A DNA stretch of 64,000 nt from Bombilactobacillus bombi (lineage in GTDB: Bacteria > Bacillota > Bacilli > Lactobacillales > Lactobacillaceae). The stretch lies in the NCBI RefSeq assembly GCF_964340835.1, contig NZ_OZ204251.1, one strand, 5' to 3'. The first letter of the stretch is position 1; each line of letters begins with the position of its first letter. Below are positions 52,304-60,132 of the stretch, in pieces. A program made the translations under genes and the position numbers. Below the pieces are notes generated by a model, which was not told where the DNA came from, did not search any database, and saw nothing but the letters and a program-made list of their open reading frames with translations.

Positions 52304-53653
52304 CTAATTCAGTATTTTAGCTGTTTTTTCCTTTGTCCAATGCGGTTGCCAATTTAAAACTAAATTCAAAATAATCGCAGTTAAGGCTGCAATCGTAATC
52401 GGTGATTTCAAAAAGTATTGCAACATTGGCGGTGTTTGGCTAATAACTTTGGCCGGCACTAAAATTAATGCTAAGGTTAATACCATTGGAACACCAACAA
52501 TATAAATTTCATTACCGGTCATTGTCTTAATTAATTTCAAACCATTGAGCATAATAATCATACAGATAATGGAGAAAATCCCACCAATAATAGCATCTGG
52601 AATTGCTGATAAAAAGGCAGATAGCTTGCCCACAAAACCTAAAATAATAAACCACATACCCACAGCAATAAAGACGCGACGACTAGCAACTCCTGTAATA
52701 GATACCACACCAGCATTTGTCGAATAACCAGTCATTGGTGTACTCCCCAATAAAGCCGCTAACAAACAACTTAGGCCTTCGCCAATTAAACCTCGATTCC
52801 ATTGGCGTGCAGTAATTGGTTCATTAGTAACTGAACTCATAGCAAACCAAGTACCCATCGTTTCAGTTGTGAGCACAATATAAATAATAACAAACGTGAA
52901 AATTGCCATCCCTGAAAAATGAATCCCATAATAAGCTGCAGTAAAATGCGGCCAAGAAAACCAGGGCGCTTGTTGTATTAGAGACCAATTGAATAATTTC
53001 ATATGGGCAGCAGCTAAAGTTCCTACAAACATGGCAATAACGATGGATCCAGCTTTGAGAATTTTACGTGTCCGCCGAAAATAATTACTCAAAGCAATGG
53101 TGATTAGCAAAGCTCCCATCGTAATTGCTGCTAATTCCATATTTTGATAAATATTACCTGGAGCTTGGAAAATATTATCGTTCAAGGCTGAAGGCAAAAG
53201 GGATAAACCCACACAAGCAATAATGGTCCCACCTACAACCGGAGGTACTAATTTATTAATGATTTTTTGATAAATCCCAGTTAATCCTAAAATAATTAAT
53301 AAAATTGCCCCTACTAGACAAGACCCAATCACTGTTGCCATACCACCATGGGAAGCACCATTAGCCAAATAAACGCCAGCTACTGCTCCTACTGGAACAT
53401 AAGAAGGACCTTGAGACATTGGCATCTTTAATAACCAGATAGTCTGTATCAAAGTCCCAAGTCCACAAGCTAAAAAGGCCACTTGCAAAAATCCGGTTTT
53501 TTGCGCGGCACCCATTGACAACAAACCGGCAATAATCAGTGGCGGTACATAAACATCCATTGCTAAAACATGCTGTAACCCTAATAAACCCGACTCCCAA
53601 ACCGGAATTTTGTCTTCTGGTCCGTATAGTAATCCATTATCTTGAGTTTTCAC
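52304..53653 (-). CDS. NCS2-family purine (xanthine/uracil) permease
   Basis: This 449-aa symporter of the nucleobase:cation symporter-2 family has about fourteen helices. Signatures are PVWESGLLGLQHVLAMDVYV at the start, TETMGTWFAMS near 265 (helix 8 Glu), and GLIGEGLSCLLAALLGSTP with TGYSTNAGVVSITGVASR. Xanthine, guanine or uric acid are typical substrates. It is five bases downstream of guanine deaminase, so import of guanine followed by deamination to xanthine is a coherent pathway. Confidence 0.9.
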   Translation of the reverse strand: MKTQDNGLLYGPEDKIPVWESGLLGLQHVLAMDVYVPPLIIAGLLSMGAAQKTGFLQVAFLACGLGTLIQTIWLLKMPMSQGPSYVPVGAVAGVYLANGASHGGMATVIGSCLVGAILLIILGLTGIYQKIINKLVPPVVGGTIIACVGLSLLPSALNDNIFQAPGNIYQNMELAAITMGALLITIALSNYFRRTRKILKAGSIVIAMFVGTLAAAHMKLFNWSLIQQAPWFSWPHFTAAYYGIHFSGMAIFTFVIIYIVLTTETMGTWFAMSSVTNEPITARQWNRGLIGEGLSCLLAALLGSTPMTGYSTNAGVVSITGVASRRVFIAVGMWFIILGFVGKLSAFLSAIPDAIIGGIFSIICMIIMLNGLKLIKTMTGNEIYIVGVPMVLTLALILVPAKVISQTPPMLQYFLKSPITIAALTAIILNLVLNWQPHWTKEKTAKILN

Positions 53654-53657
53654 GCAG

Positions 53658-55004
53658 CTACTCCTTTTTTTGAATAATTTGTCCTTGAACTAATACTTGG
53701 TCAATATTGTTTTTATCAGTATGGTACATTAATTTTTCAAATCGCATAGCTGGTGTTTCTGATTGCCAAGTTGTCCAATTATTATGCACAATTTGTAAAT
53801 CCGCATAACATCCCACTTTAATTTGACCAGTGGGTAGCTGCAAACTGCGCGCACCACCAAGAGTAGCCAAGTAAAAAGCATTTTTAATTGTTAAAAACTC
53901 ATCTTGGGTACCTCGATTCAAGGCATTAATTTGGCCATCTACTCCATCATGACGTTGATGAGCTGAAATCACTGCTTGGCGAATATTTTGATATAGACTC
54001 GCACTATAACCACCTGAAATATCAGTACCTAAGCCCATTTTAATTTGTTTTTGCAAAATTATTTTTGTTGGTAAAATTGCATTACCAAAATATACATTAG
54101 AAATTGGACAATGAGCAATCGCAACACCTTGTTGTTGAAATAAGTTCAAATCATCTTCATTTAGTAATGTCCCATGTGCCATAACCGCTTTATTAGTCAA
54201 TAACCCAAAACGATTTAAGACTTGCGCATCCCGTTGGTGATAATGTTGCAAAGCATAGCCATTTTCCCAATCACTTTCACTACAATGGGATTGAATGGGC
54301 AAATTATACTGATGAGCTAATTGACCCAAGCCAGCCAAAGCCTCATCACTGCAACTCGGTAAAAAGCGCGGTGTAATTACTGGCGTCAATGATATTTTTG
54401 CAGTTTGATTTAATTGCTGCAGTTGTTCAATAAAGCTTTGCGTTGCTTGTAGTGCTTGTGCAGCCGATTCATCACGATAATTGGCGGGAGTTTGTTCGGG
54501 ATTATCCATTACCACTTTACCGATAAATCCCCGTTGCTGATATTTTAAACAAGCCTGCGCCAAAGCCAAATTACCTTGATTGTGAACTGAACCGAAGTAT
54601 AAAGCAGTAGTTGTTCCTTGAGCTAACAATTCCTGGACTAAGTCGGCATATACTTGTTGAGCAAAGTTCGCATCTTGATATTGAGCTTCTAAAGGAAAGG
54701 TATAAACATTCAACCATTCTTCCAAAGGCCGATCTAACGCTACTCCGGCATTAGGCCATTGAGGAGCATGGATATGTAAATCAATAAAACCAGGTAAAAC
54801 CACTTGTTGTGTGCTCAATTGTATCAAGCAATCTCGTTTTTGAGCAGTAGCCAAAATTGCTGCATAATCAGAATCTTGAGGCGTTATAATTGCCGCAATA
54901 TAACCGCTGTTGTCAATACAAATCAAATTATCAGCTTGATAAGTCACTGTATCTGGATCAGCAGCCGAAAAATAGGCTCCTTGAATTACTGTTGTAAAAT
55001 TAAT
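53658..55004 (-). CDS. guaD: Guanine deaminase, probable ATT start codon
   Basis: This amidohydrolase converts guanine to xanthine. Zinc motif PGFIDLHIHAPQWPNAG, then SHCSESDWE, MAHGTLLNEDD and GLGTDISGG are intact. The first ordinary start is GTG 54947, but the frame stays open 19 codons further. It encodes FTTVIQGAYFSAADPDTV, the expected first strand of the family. That extension begins at ATT (55004), six bases behind a perfect GGAGGG, with no ATG, GTG or TTG in between. I annotate from the ATT (448 aa). Cotranscribed with the NCS2 permease. Confidence 0.85.
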   Translation of the reverse strand: MNFTTVIQGAYFSAADPDTVTYQADNLICIDNSGYIAAIITPQDSDYAAILATAQKRDCLIQLSTQQVVLPGFIDLHIHAPQWPNAGVALDRPLEEWLNVYTFPLEAQYQDANFAQQVYADLVQELLAQGTTTALYFGSVHNQGNLALAQACLKYQQRGFIGKVVMDNPEQTPANYRDESAAQALQATQSFIEQLQQLNQTAKISLTPVITPRFLPSCSDEALAGLGQLAHQYNLPIQSHCSESDWENGYALQHYHQRDAQVLNRFGLLTNKAVMAHGTLLNEDDLNLFQQQGVAIAHCPISNVYFGNAILPTKIILQKQIKMGLGTDISGGYSASLYQNIRQAVISAHQRHDGVDGQINALNRGTQDEFLTIKNAFYLATLGGARSLQLPTGQIKVGCYADLQIVHNNWTTWQSETPAMRFEKLMYHTDKNNIDQVLVQGQIIQKKE

Positions 55005-55234
55005 CTCTATCCCTCCAATTGCGAACTATAATTTTGATATTCTAATAAAATGTTCGCATTACTATTGTAACAATTTTTTTCAAAATTAAAAGATAAAAAT
55101 AAATTTTTTGAAAATATTTTGATAGTAATGAAATCAATAAAGATTAAAATTTTTACTATAATTTTTAAAAATATACTCATTGGTTATTTCTATTTTAAGT
55201 AAAATACGTTACACTGAAAACGTATACTTTTAAT

Positions 55235-55323
55235 ACACGAGGGGTGCCGCATTGGCTGAGATCAAATTAAAAACTTGAGACCCTTTGAACCTGTTCGAGT
55301 TAAGACTTGCGAAGGGACGTGTG
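55235..55323 (+). ncRNA. TPP riboswitch upstream of thiM
   Basis: The conserved THI elements are present in order: ACACGAGGGGTGC, GGCTGAGATC, GAGACCCTTTGAACCTG and AAGACTTGCGAAGGGACGTGT. The ACACG/CGTGT P1 stem closes the fold. It controls thiM-thiD-thiE. Confidence 0.95.
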
Positions 55324-55347
55324 CACTAAGCTAATAAATAAATTTTA

Positions 55348-55378
55348 GCTGCCGTTTCTTAGGAAATGGTGGCTTTTT
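55348..55378 (+). terminator. Riboswitch-controlled terminator before thiM
   Basis: An 11-bp stem (GCTGCCGTTTC with GAAATGGTGGC, three G-U pairs), a four-base loop and five T lie between the riboswitch and the thiM ribosome binding site. Transcription attenuation is therefore the likely mechanism here. Confidence 0.8.
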
Positions 55379-55398
55379 AAATATAAGGAGGATTTTTG

Positions 55399-56202
55399 AT
55401 GGATTTTCAACTTTTAGATAATTTACGCCAAGCCAATCCGGTTGTCTTGAATATTTCTAATTTTGTTACTGTTCAAGACGTGGCTAATGGCTTGAGTGCT
55501 TTAGGTGCTTCACCAATTATGTCTGAAGAAATTGCAGAAACTGAAGATATGATTCAAATTAGTCAAGCGGTGCAATTGAACTTTGGCGCTTTTACTAAAG
55601 AGCAAGTGGCTCATATTCAAAAAATGGGACAATTAGCCAATCAATATCATTTACCAGTAGTTATTGATCCTGTGGCTGTTAGTTCCGTAGCTTATCGTCA
55701 TCGCATTATTCCACAATTACTACAAGAATTTCATGCAGATATTATTCGAGGTAATACTGGGGAAATTGCTGCTTTAGGAGGTTTTGAATGGCAAGCAAAA
55801 GGAATTGACTCAGGTGAAGGTCAAGGCAATCGTGTGGAGATTGCTCAAAAAACAGCACAAAAATATCACTGTGTCGTAATTATGAGTGGTGCTATAGATA
55901 TTATTACTGACGGTAAAGCAGTAACGAAAGTGCATAATGGAACTTCTTTACTACAAGTTCATGTGGGATCTGGCGATATGTTATCTAGTATTAGTGCTGC
56001 CTTTGCTGCGATTGCTTCCCAAAATTTGTATGAAGCAGCACAAATGGCCACTTTAGTTATGGGGTTAAGTGGTGAATTAGCAGCCAATGCACAACCAAAC
56101 ATCGGACCTGGAACTTTTACAGCATGCTTATTAGATAAGCTAGCTCAAATTCAAGTTAGTGATTTAACACAATCTGCAAAATTTGAAATCGAGGCTGTAT
56201 AA
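55399..56202 (+). CDS. thiM: Hydroxyethylthiazole kinase
   Basis: This 267-aa kinase phosphorylates 4-methyl-5-(2-hydroxyethyl)thiazole for thiamine salvage. It shows VTVQDVANGLSALGASPIMS, the family's N-terminal signature, IIRGNTGEIAAL, and the phosphate-binding HVGSGDMLSS with the catalytic Cys position replaced by Asp-Met context (usual GTGCxL). AAGGAGG lies seven bases before ATG 55399. It is the first gene of a three-gene salvage operon. The HMP and thiazole synthesis genes thiC and thiG are absent from the window. Confidence 0.93.
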   Translation: MDFQLLDNLRQANPVVLNISNFVTVQDVANGLSALGASPIMSEEIAETEDMIQISQAVQLNFGAFTKEQVAHIQKMGQLANQYHLPVVIDPVAVSSVAYRHRIIPQLLQEFHADIIRGNTGEIAALGGFEWQAKGIDSGEGQGNRVEIAQKTAQKYHCVVIMSGAIDIITDGKAVTKVHNGTSLLQVHVGSGDMLSSISAAFAAIASQNLYEAAQMATLVMGLSGELAANAQPNIGPGTFTACLLDKLAQIQVSDLTQSAKFEIEAV

Positions 56203-57036
56203 ATGTCCAAGACAATTAATTCTTTTCCAGAAGTTTTAACTATTGCTGGCACGGATTCAGGTGGAGGAGCTGGAATCATGGCCGATTTAAAAACTTTTCA
56301 AGCCCGCCATGTTTTTGGTACGGCAGTAGTTGTAGCTGTAACAGCCCAAAATACTCTAGATGTGCAAGCTAGCAAGTTAATGCCACAAAGTTTAATTAAT
56401 GCTCAATTTGCCGCAATCGCAGAAGATTTCCAAATTAGAGCTTGTAAAACTGGTATGTTGGGTGATAGTAATCGTGTCCGCGCTGTCGTTCAAAATCTCA
56501 AAAAATATAATTTTGGTCCTATAATTGTTGATCCGGTAATGATTGCTAAAGGTGGAACTGCGTTATTAAGTGAGGAAGCCATTGTGACGGTCAAAAGAGA
56601 ACTATTGCCTTTAGCAACACTTATCACGCCTAATATTCCTGAAGCAGAAAAACTTACCGGACAACATATTGAAAATAAAGTAGATTTTCAAAAGACAGCC
56701 CGAATATTGCAAAATTTGGGTGCAAAAAATGTGCTTATTAAAGGTGGCCATCAGAATTTAGATACTGTTAGTGACTATGTTTTATTGGCTAATCAGACTC
56801 ATTTTTGGCTTACCAAACCGCGTACTCATACCAATCGCACTCATGGTACTGGTGATACTATTTCTGCATGCATTACTGCTGAATTGGCCCATGGAGCTGA
56901 TTTAGCTACTGCAATTAGATGCGGTAAAAATTATGTAACAGCAACCATTGAACATCCCATTCAAGTCGGTCACGGACATGGTCCTTTAAATCATTGGGCC
57001 GCCCAGAAAGAAGGTTTAGCTTATGAAAAAATTTAA
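56203..57036 (+). CDS. thiD: Hydroxymethylpyrimidine/phosphomethylpyrimidine kinase
   Basis: This 277-aa ribokinase-fold kinase phosphorylates HMP and HMP-P. Family blocks are TIAGTDSGGGAGIMADLKTF, VDPVMIAKGG, TPNIPEAEKL and the C-terminal HGTGDTISACI with the catalytic Asp. The ATG follows the thiM stop with no gap. It overlaps thiE by 14 bases. Confidence 0.95.
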   Translation: MSKTINSFPEVLTIAGTDSGGGAGIMADLKTFQARHVFGTAVVVAVTAQNTLDVQASKLMPQSLINAQFAAIAEDFQIRACKTGMLGDSNRVRAVVQNLKKYNFGPIIVDPVMIAKGGTALLSEEAIVTVKRELLPLATLITPNIPEAEKLTGQHIENKVDFQKTARILQNLGAKNVLIKGGHQNLDTVSDYVLLANQTHFWLTKPRTHTNRTHGTGDTISACITAELAHGADLATAIRCGKNYVTATIEHPIQVGHGHGPLNHWAAQKEGLAYEKI

Positions 57037-57679
57037 TCCGCAAATGTTAAATGCTTATTTCATTTGTGGCAGCCAGGATTTAAAGCAGGATAATATTTTA
57101 ACAGTAGTCCAAAAAGCTTTAGCTGCAGGAATTACTGCCTTTCAATTTCGCGATAAAGGACCTAACTCGCACTTTACTCCTGATCAGCGTTTGCAAGCAG
57201 CACGCCAATTAAAAGCATTATGTAACGACTATCATGTTCCTTTCTTGATTGATGATGACGTTCAACTAGCTTTAAAAGTACAAGCAGATGGTATCCATGT
57301 TGGTCAATCAGATCAAAAAATCACTCAGGTTATTCAAAGTGTGGGTCAAAAGATGATAATTGGCTATTCTTGTTCCAATTTAGCTGAAGTTCAAGCTGCT
57401 AATCAAATTGATGGCATCGATTATTATGGGTGTGGACCTATATTTGCTACAACTTCTAAAGCAGATGCTAGTCCTGTTATCGGTATTTCTGGTTTAACTC
57501 GCCTAGTAAAAGCTGCAACTCGTCCTGTAGTGGCTATTGGTGGTATTAAAACTGATGATCTATCTGCCTTAGCTCAGACCCAAGCTGCAGGAGCAGCCGT
57601 AATTTCTTTATTAACCCAAAGTTCTGACTATCAAAATACTGTATCACAATTACGAACCGCCGCTTGGCAAGAGAATTAA
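57023..57679 (+). CDS. thiE: Thiamine phosphate synthase
   Basis: This 218-aa TIM-barrel enzyme joins HMP-PP and thiazole phosphate to make thiamine phosphate. Key motifs are FQFRDKG, LIDDDVQLAL, ADGIHVGQSD, YYGCGPIFATTSK and PVVAIGGI. It overlaps thiD and closes the salvage operon. The final kinase or pyrophosphokinase step is not encoded here. Confidence 0.95.
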   Translation: MKKFNPQMLNAYFICGSQDLKQDNILTVVQKALAAGITAFQFRDKGPNSHFTPDQRLQAARQLKALCNDYHVPFLIDDDVQLALKVQADGIHVGQSDQKITQVIQSVGQKMIIGYSCSNLAEVQAANQIDGIDYYGCGPIFATTSKADASPVIGISGLTRLVKAATRPVVAIGGIKTDDLSALAQTQAAGAAVISLLTQSSDYQNTVSQLRTAAWQEN

Positions 57680-57745
57680 GCAAAACTTCACCTCCATTTT
57701 AAAGATAAATACTATATAATAGTCACTATACTTGGAGGTTAACTT

Positions 57746-58438
57746 ATGATATTAGAACGAAATAATTTATTTAATATTAGTCAGTTAGAAATTCAATTAC
57801 AGCAGTCACCCTTACGCGATCATTTACAAGATTTTAAACAACTAACTTACGTGTACATGTTAAGACGCGCAGCTATTAAAGAAATTGGTACAAAATTAGA
57901 AAATCTCGACGATGAATTTTCATTAGTTCATCAACACAATCCCATTAATCTCATTGAGGAAAGAATTAAAAGCCCTGCTAGTCTGATGGAAAAATTAGAG
58001 CGAAAGCACTTAGATTATACCATTGAAAGCATTAATAAAAACATTTTAGATATTGCTGGTATTCGTGTGATTACTAATTATTTAGATGACGTTTTTCGTA
58101 TTGAACAGACTTTAATTGAACAAGACGATGTCAAATTAGTTAAAAGAAAAGATTATATTAACCATCCTAAACCTAATGGTTATCGCAGTGCCCATTTAGT
58201 TGTTACTGTCCCTGTCTTTTTATCAAATGGCACTCATAAAGATGTTCCTGTCGAAATTCAAATTCGGACAGTGGGTATGGAGATGTGGTCCAGCCTCGAG
58301 CATAAACTACACTATAAAAATTTTATTAGCAAAGAAAAGGCCGATCAACATACAGCTAAATTACAAGAATATTCCCAAAAACTTTATAACATTGAAGTGG
58401 GAATGCAACAAATTTCCAAAGATATTGAAAAAGGATAA
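57746..58438 (+). CDS. relQ: Small alarmone synthetase (RelQ/YjbM family)
   Basis: This 230-aa protein has only a RelA/SpoT synthetase domain (about 55-190) and should make (p)ppGpp from ATP and GDP/GTP. Motifs: ESINKNILDIAGIRVI, HPKPNGYRSAHLVV (substrate loop) and EIQIRTVGMEMWSSLEHK. No hydrolase, TGS or ACT domain is present. C-terminal helices allow the tetramer known for RelQ. TGGAGG precedes the ATG by eight bases. Its former terminator has been split by an insertion sequence directly downstream. Confidence 0.92.
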   Translation: MILERNNLFNISQLEIQLQQSPLRDHLQDFKQLTYVYMLRRAAIKEIGTKLENLDDEFSLVHQHNPINLIEERIKSPASLMEKLERKHLDYTIESINKNILDIAGIRVITNYLDDVFRIEQTLIEQDDVKLVKRKDYINHPKPNGYRSAHLVVTVPVFLSNGTHKDVPVEIQIRTVGMEMWSSLEHKLHYKNFISKEKADQHTAKLQEYSQKLYNIEVGMQQISKDIEKG

Positions 58439-58451
58439 AGCTTATTCATAT

Positions 58452-58469
58452 AAAAAAATCGCCCGCAAT
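58452..58469 (+). other. Left half of a terminator split by the IS, ending in the AAT target repeat
   Basis: The sequence AAAAAATCGCCCGCAAT before the IS is the complement of TTGCGAGCGATTTTT found directly after it (60100-60114), with one C/A mismatch. The two halves rejoin to a bidirectional terminator hairpin between relQ and yhgE once the IS and one AAT copy are removed. Confidence 0.75.
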
Positions 58470-58650
58470 TGAAGTGCAATAAAAAAGTTAGACACTTTAG
58501 AATTTCTTAAAATTTATAAACAATATTCTAAAAAAACAAAAACCTTTTCTTTCTAATTTTGGTTTTTGTTTTTTTCTTGTCCTCTTTTAGCTAGCTTTTT
58601 GGATTTTTATTGTAAACTAAATAAACTTCCTTCTTCGCTTGGATTTATGT

Positions 58651-59553
58651 CTATACTGCTAACTCTTGTTTCCGGTATTCAATTGGCGTTAAACCACGGT
58701 GCTTTAAAGAGATCTGCTTGGTATTATACCAATCCATATATTCTTTAACCAATTTCTCTAATCTTTCTAAATCTCTGATTGGCTGTCTATTCAAACACTC
58801 TCGTTTCATTAAGTTAAAGAAACTCTCCATTGGTGCATTATCATGACAGTTGCCCTTACGTGACATACTGGGAATCAAGCCCATCGCTTTGATTCTAAGT
58901 TGATACAATCTGTTCTGATACTGCCAGCCTTGATCTGAATGGATGATCGCATGGCTGTTTGACGGCATCTTTGTTTGAATTAAATCTAAGGTATCACTTA
59001 ACTGCTGTTTATTAGCGGCATTGGATACTACAACTCCAATAGCTTCACCACTGGCCTCATCGATTACTGCCGAGATATAACCCCGCTGTCCATTAGTTAA
59101 CTGGACTTGTGTAATATCGGTATGAATTACCGTATATGGTTTGGTTGCCTCAAACTGCTGTTTCAATAAGTTGTCGTTTACTGTCCCTACGTCACCTTTG
59201 TATGAAGAGTAACCTCTGATGTGGCGCGAATAAACTGTTACTTGTAAATCAAGTTCACTCATCAATTTATTAACCGTCATTGGTGAACATTTGAACCCTG
59301 CCTTGATGGCACAGAAATGGATCCTCCGATAACCATAGGTTTCTTTGCTTTCGTGGAAAGTCTTGGTGATAAATCCTTTCAGCTTTTGATATTTATCTGG
59401 CTGATAATTGCGCTTTAAACGATCATAAAAGGTAGAGCGTGGCAGTTTAACTAGAGTTAGAAGAGAATTTAAGAGATATTTATGCCGTAATGAATTAACT
59501 ACTTGGGCTTTGGCTCCTGATCGTTGTTCTTCAATACGGCCTTCAATTTTTTT
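58651..59553 (-). CDS. IS3-family transposase OrfB (made by -1 frameshift)
   Basis: This integrase-fold DDE transposase has an HTH_21-like N-terminus (KETYGYRRIHF). The rve core shows catalytic VIHTDITQV (Asp), IIHSDQGWQY (Asp) and NAPMESFFNLMKRE (Glu). The C-terminal WYNTKQISLKHRGLTPIEYR is typical of IS150-like elements. An internal ATG at 59280 gives only 209 aa, but the frame is open to about 59559 and overlaps orfA. There is no start codon at its beginning, so the full protein should arise by a -1 slip on the seven A at 59547-59553. Confidence 0.9.
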   Translation of the reverse strand, partial: KKIEGRIEEQRSGAKAQVVNSLRHKYLLNSLLTLVKLPRSTFYDRLKRNYQPDKYQKLKGFITKTFHESKETYGYRRIHFCAIKAGFKCSPMTVNKLMSELDLQVTVYSRHIRGYSSYKGDVGTVNDNLLKQQFEATKPYTVIHTDITQVQLTNGQRGYISAVIDEASGEAIGVVVSNAANKQQLSDTLDLIQTKMPSNSHAIIHSDQGWQYQNRLYQLRIKAMGLIPSMSRKGNCHDNAPMESFFNLMKRECLNRQPIRDLERLEKLVKEYMDWYNTKQISLKHRGLTPIEYRKQELAV

Positions 59554-60044
59554 AAGACATCACGCTCCATTTGCGTATAATATAGTTCTTCCTTTAGCTG
59601 CGCAATTTCTTGTTCATATTCTTCCTTTTCCGTTAAAGGAACATTTGGTTTTAACTTTTTTTGTTTTGGTTTCTTAGATCCCATGATAATTGGTCTCCCC
59701 TTACGGTTAGGTCTAAGTCCATCTATTCCGTATTCTGCATAAAACCGAACCCAATTTTTTACCAGAGATGGGCTAATTCCAAAGTGAGCAGCAACAAAAT
59801 TAGAGCCTTGACCACTATTCTTGTAATAGTCTATCACTTTAAGTTTATATTCTATAGAATAATTAGCTTTACGGTGTTTAATTTTAAGAGCCTTAAATCC
59901 CTTTGCTTTAACCAGGTTGACCCATGCCATAATCATACTTTTTGAAGAAATTTCATATTTAGTAGCCAGTCCTTGATAAGATATTCGACCAGTTAAATAT
60001 TCTTTAACAACTTTAGCTTTGAATTCTGCAGAGTATTTGGTCAT
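59499..60044 (-). CDS. IS3-family transposase OrfA
   Basis: This 181-aa DNA-binding protein carries two helix-turn-helix units: one near residue 20 (YQGLATKYEISSKSM) and a second near 75 (NFVAAHFGISPSLVKNW). A C-terminal coiled coil (EEYEQEIAQLKEELYYTQME) mediates assembly. The start is ATG 60044, behind GAGGTG; the longer frame lies inside the inverted repeat. The slippery A7 lies 18 codons before its stop. Confidence 0.9.
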   Translation of the reverse strand: MTKYSAEFKAKVVKEYLTGRISYQGLATKYEISSKSMIMAWVNLVKAKGFKALKIKHRKANYSIEYKLKVIDYYKNSGQGSNFVAAHFGISPSLVKNWVRFYAEYGIDGLRPNRKGRPIIMGSKKPKQKKLKPNVPLTEKEEYEQEIAQLKEELYYTQMERDVLKKLKAVLKNNDQEPKPK

Positions 60045-60132
60045 AAAAAACACCTCACAATCGTTAGTATTTGTCTAACAATTATGAGGCACTTCAAATT
60101 TGCGAGCGATTTTTATTAGATTTATTCAATAA

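Larger units (their letters stand above)
58470..60096 (-). mobile_element. Complete IS3-family insertion sequence, 1627 bp
   Basis: The element is bounded by TGAAGTGC and GCACTTCA, inside imperfect terminal inverted repeats of roughly 27-30 bp (shared parts TGAAGTGC and GTTAGACA). A 3-bp target duplication AAT flanks it at 58467-58469 and 60097-60099. It encodes two overlapping frames in the IS3 manner with an A7 slip site. The left-end repeat next to orfA includes a hairpin (60054-60088) that could stop transcription from outside. Both frames are open, so the copy looks recent and functional. Confidence 0.92.

Noticed and set aside
58651..59280. OrfB as a truncated 209-aa transposase pseudogene
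   Set aside because: The frame stays open upstream into orfA and meets an A7 slip site, so it is a normal IS3-type frameshift product.
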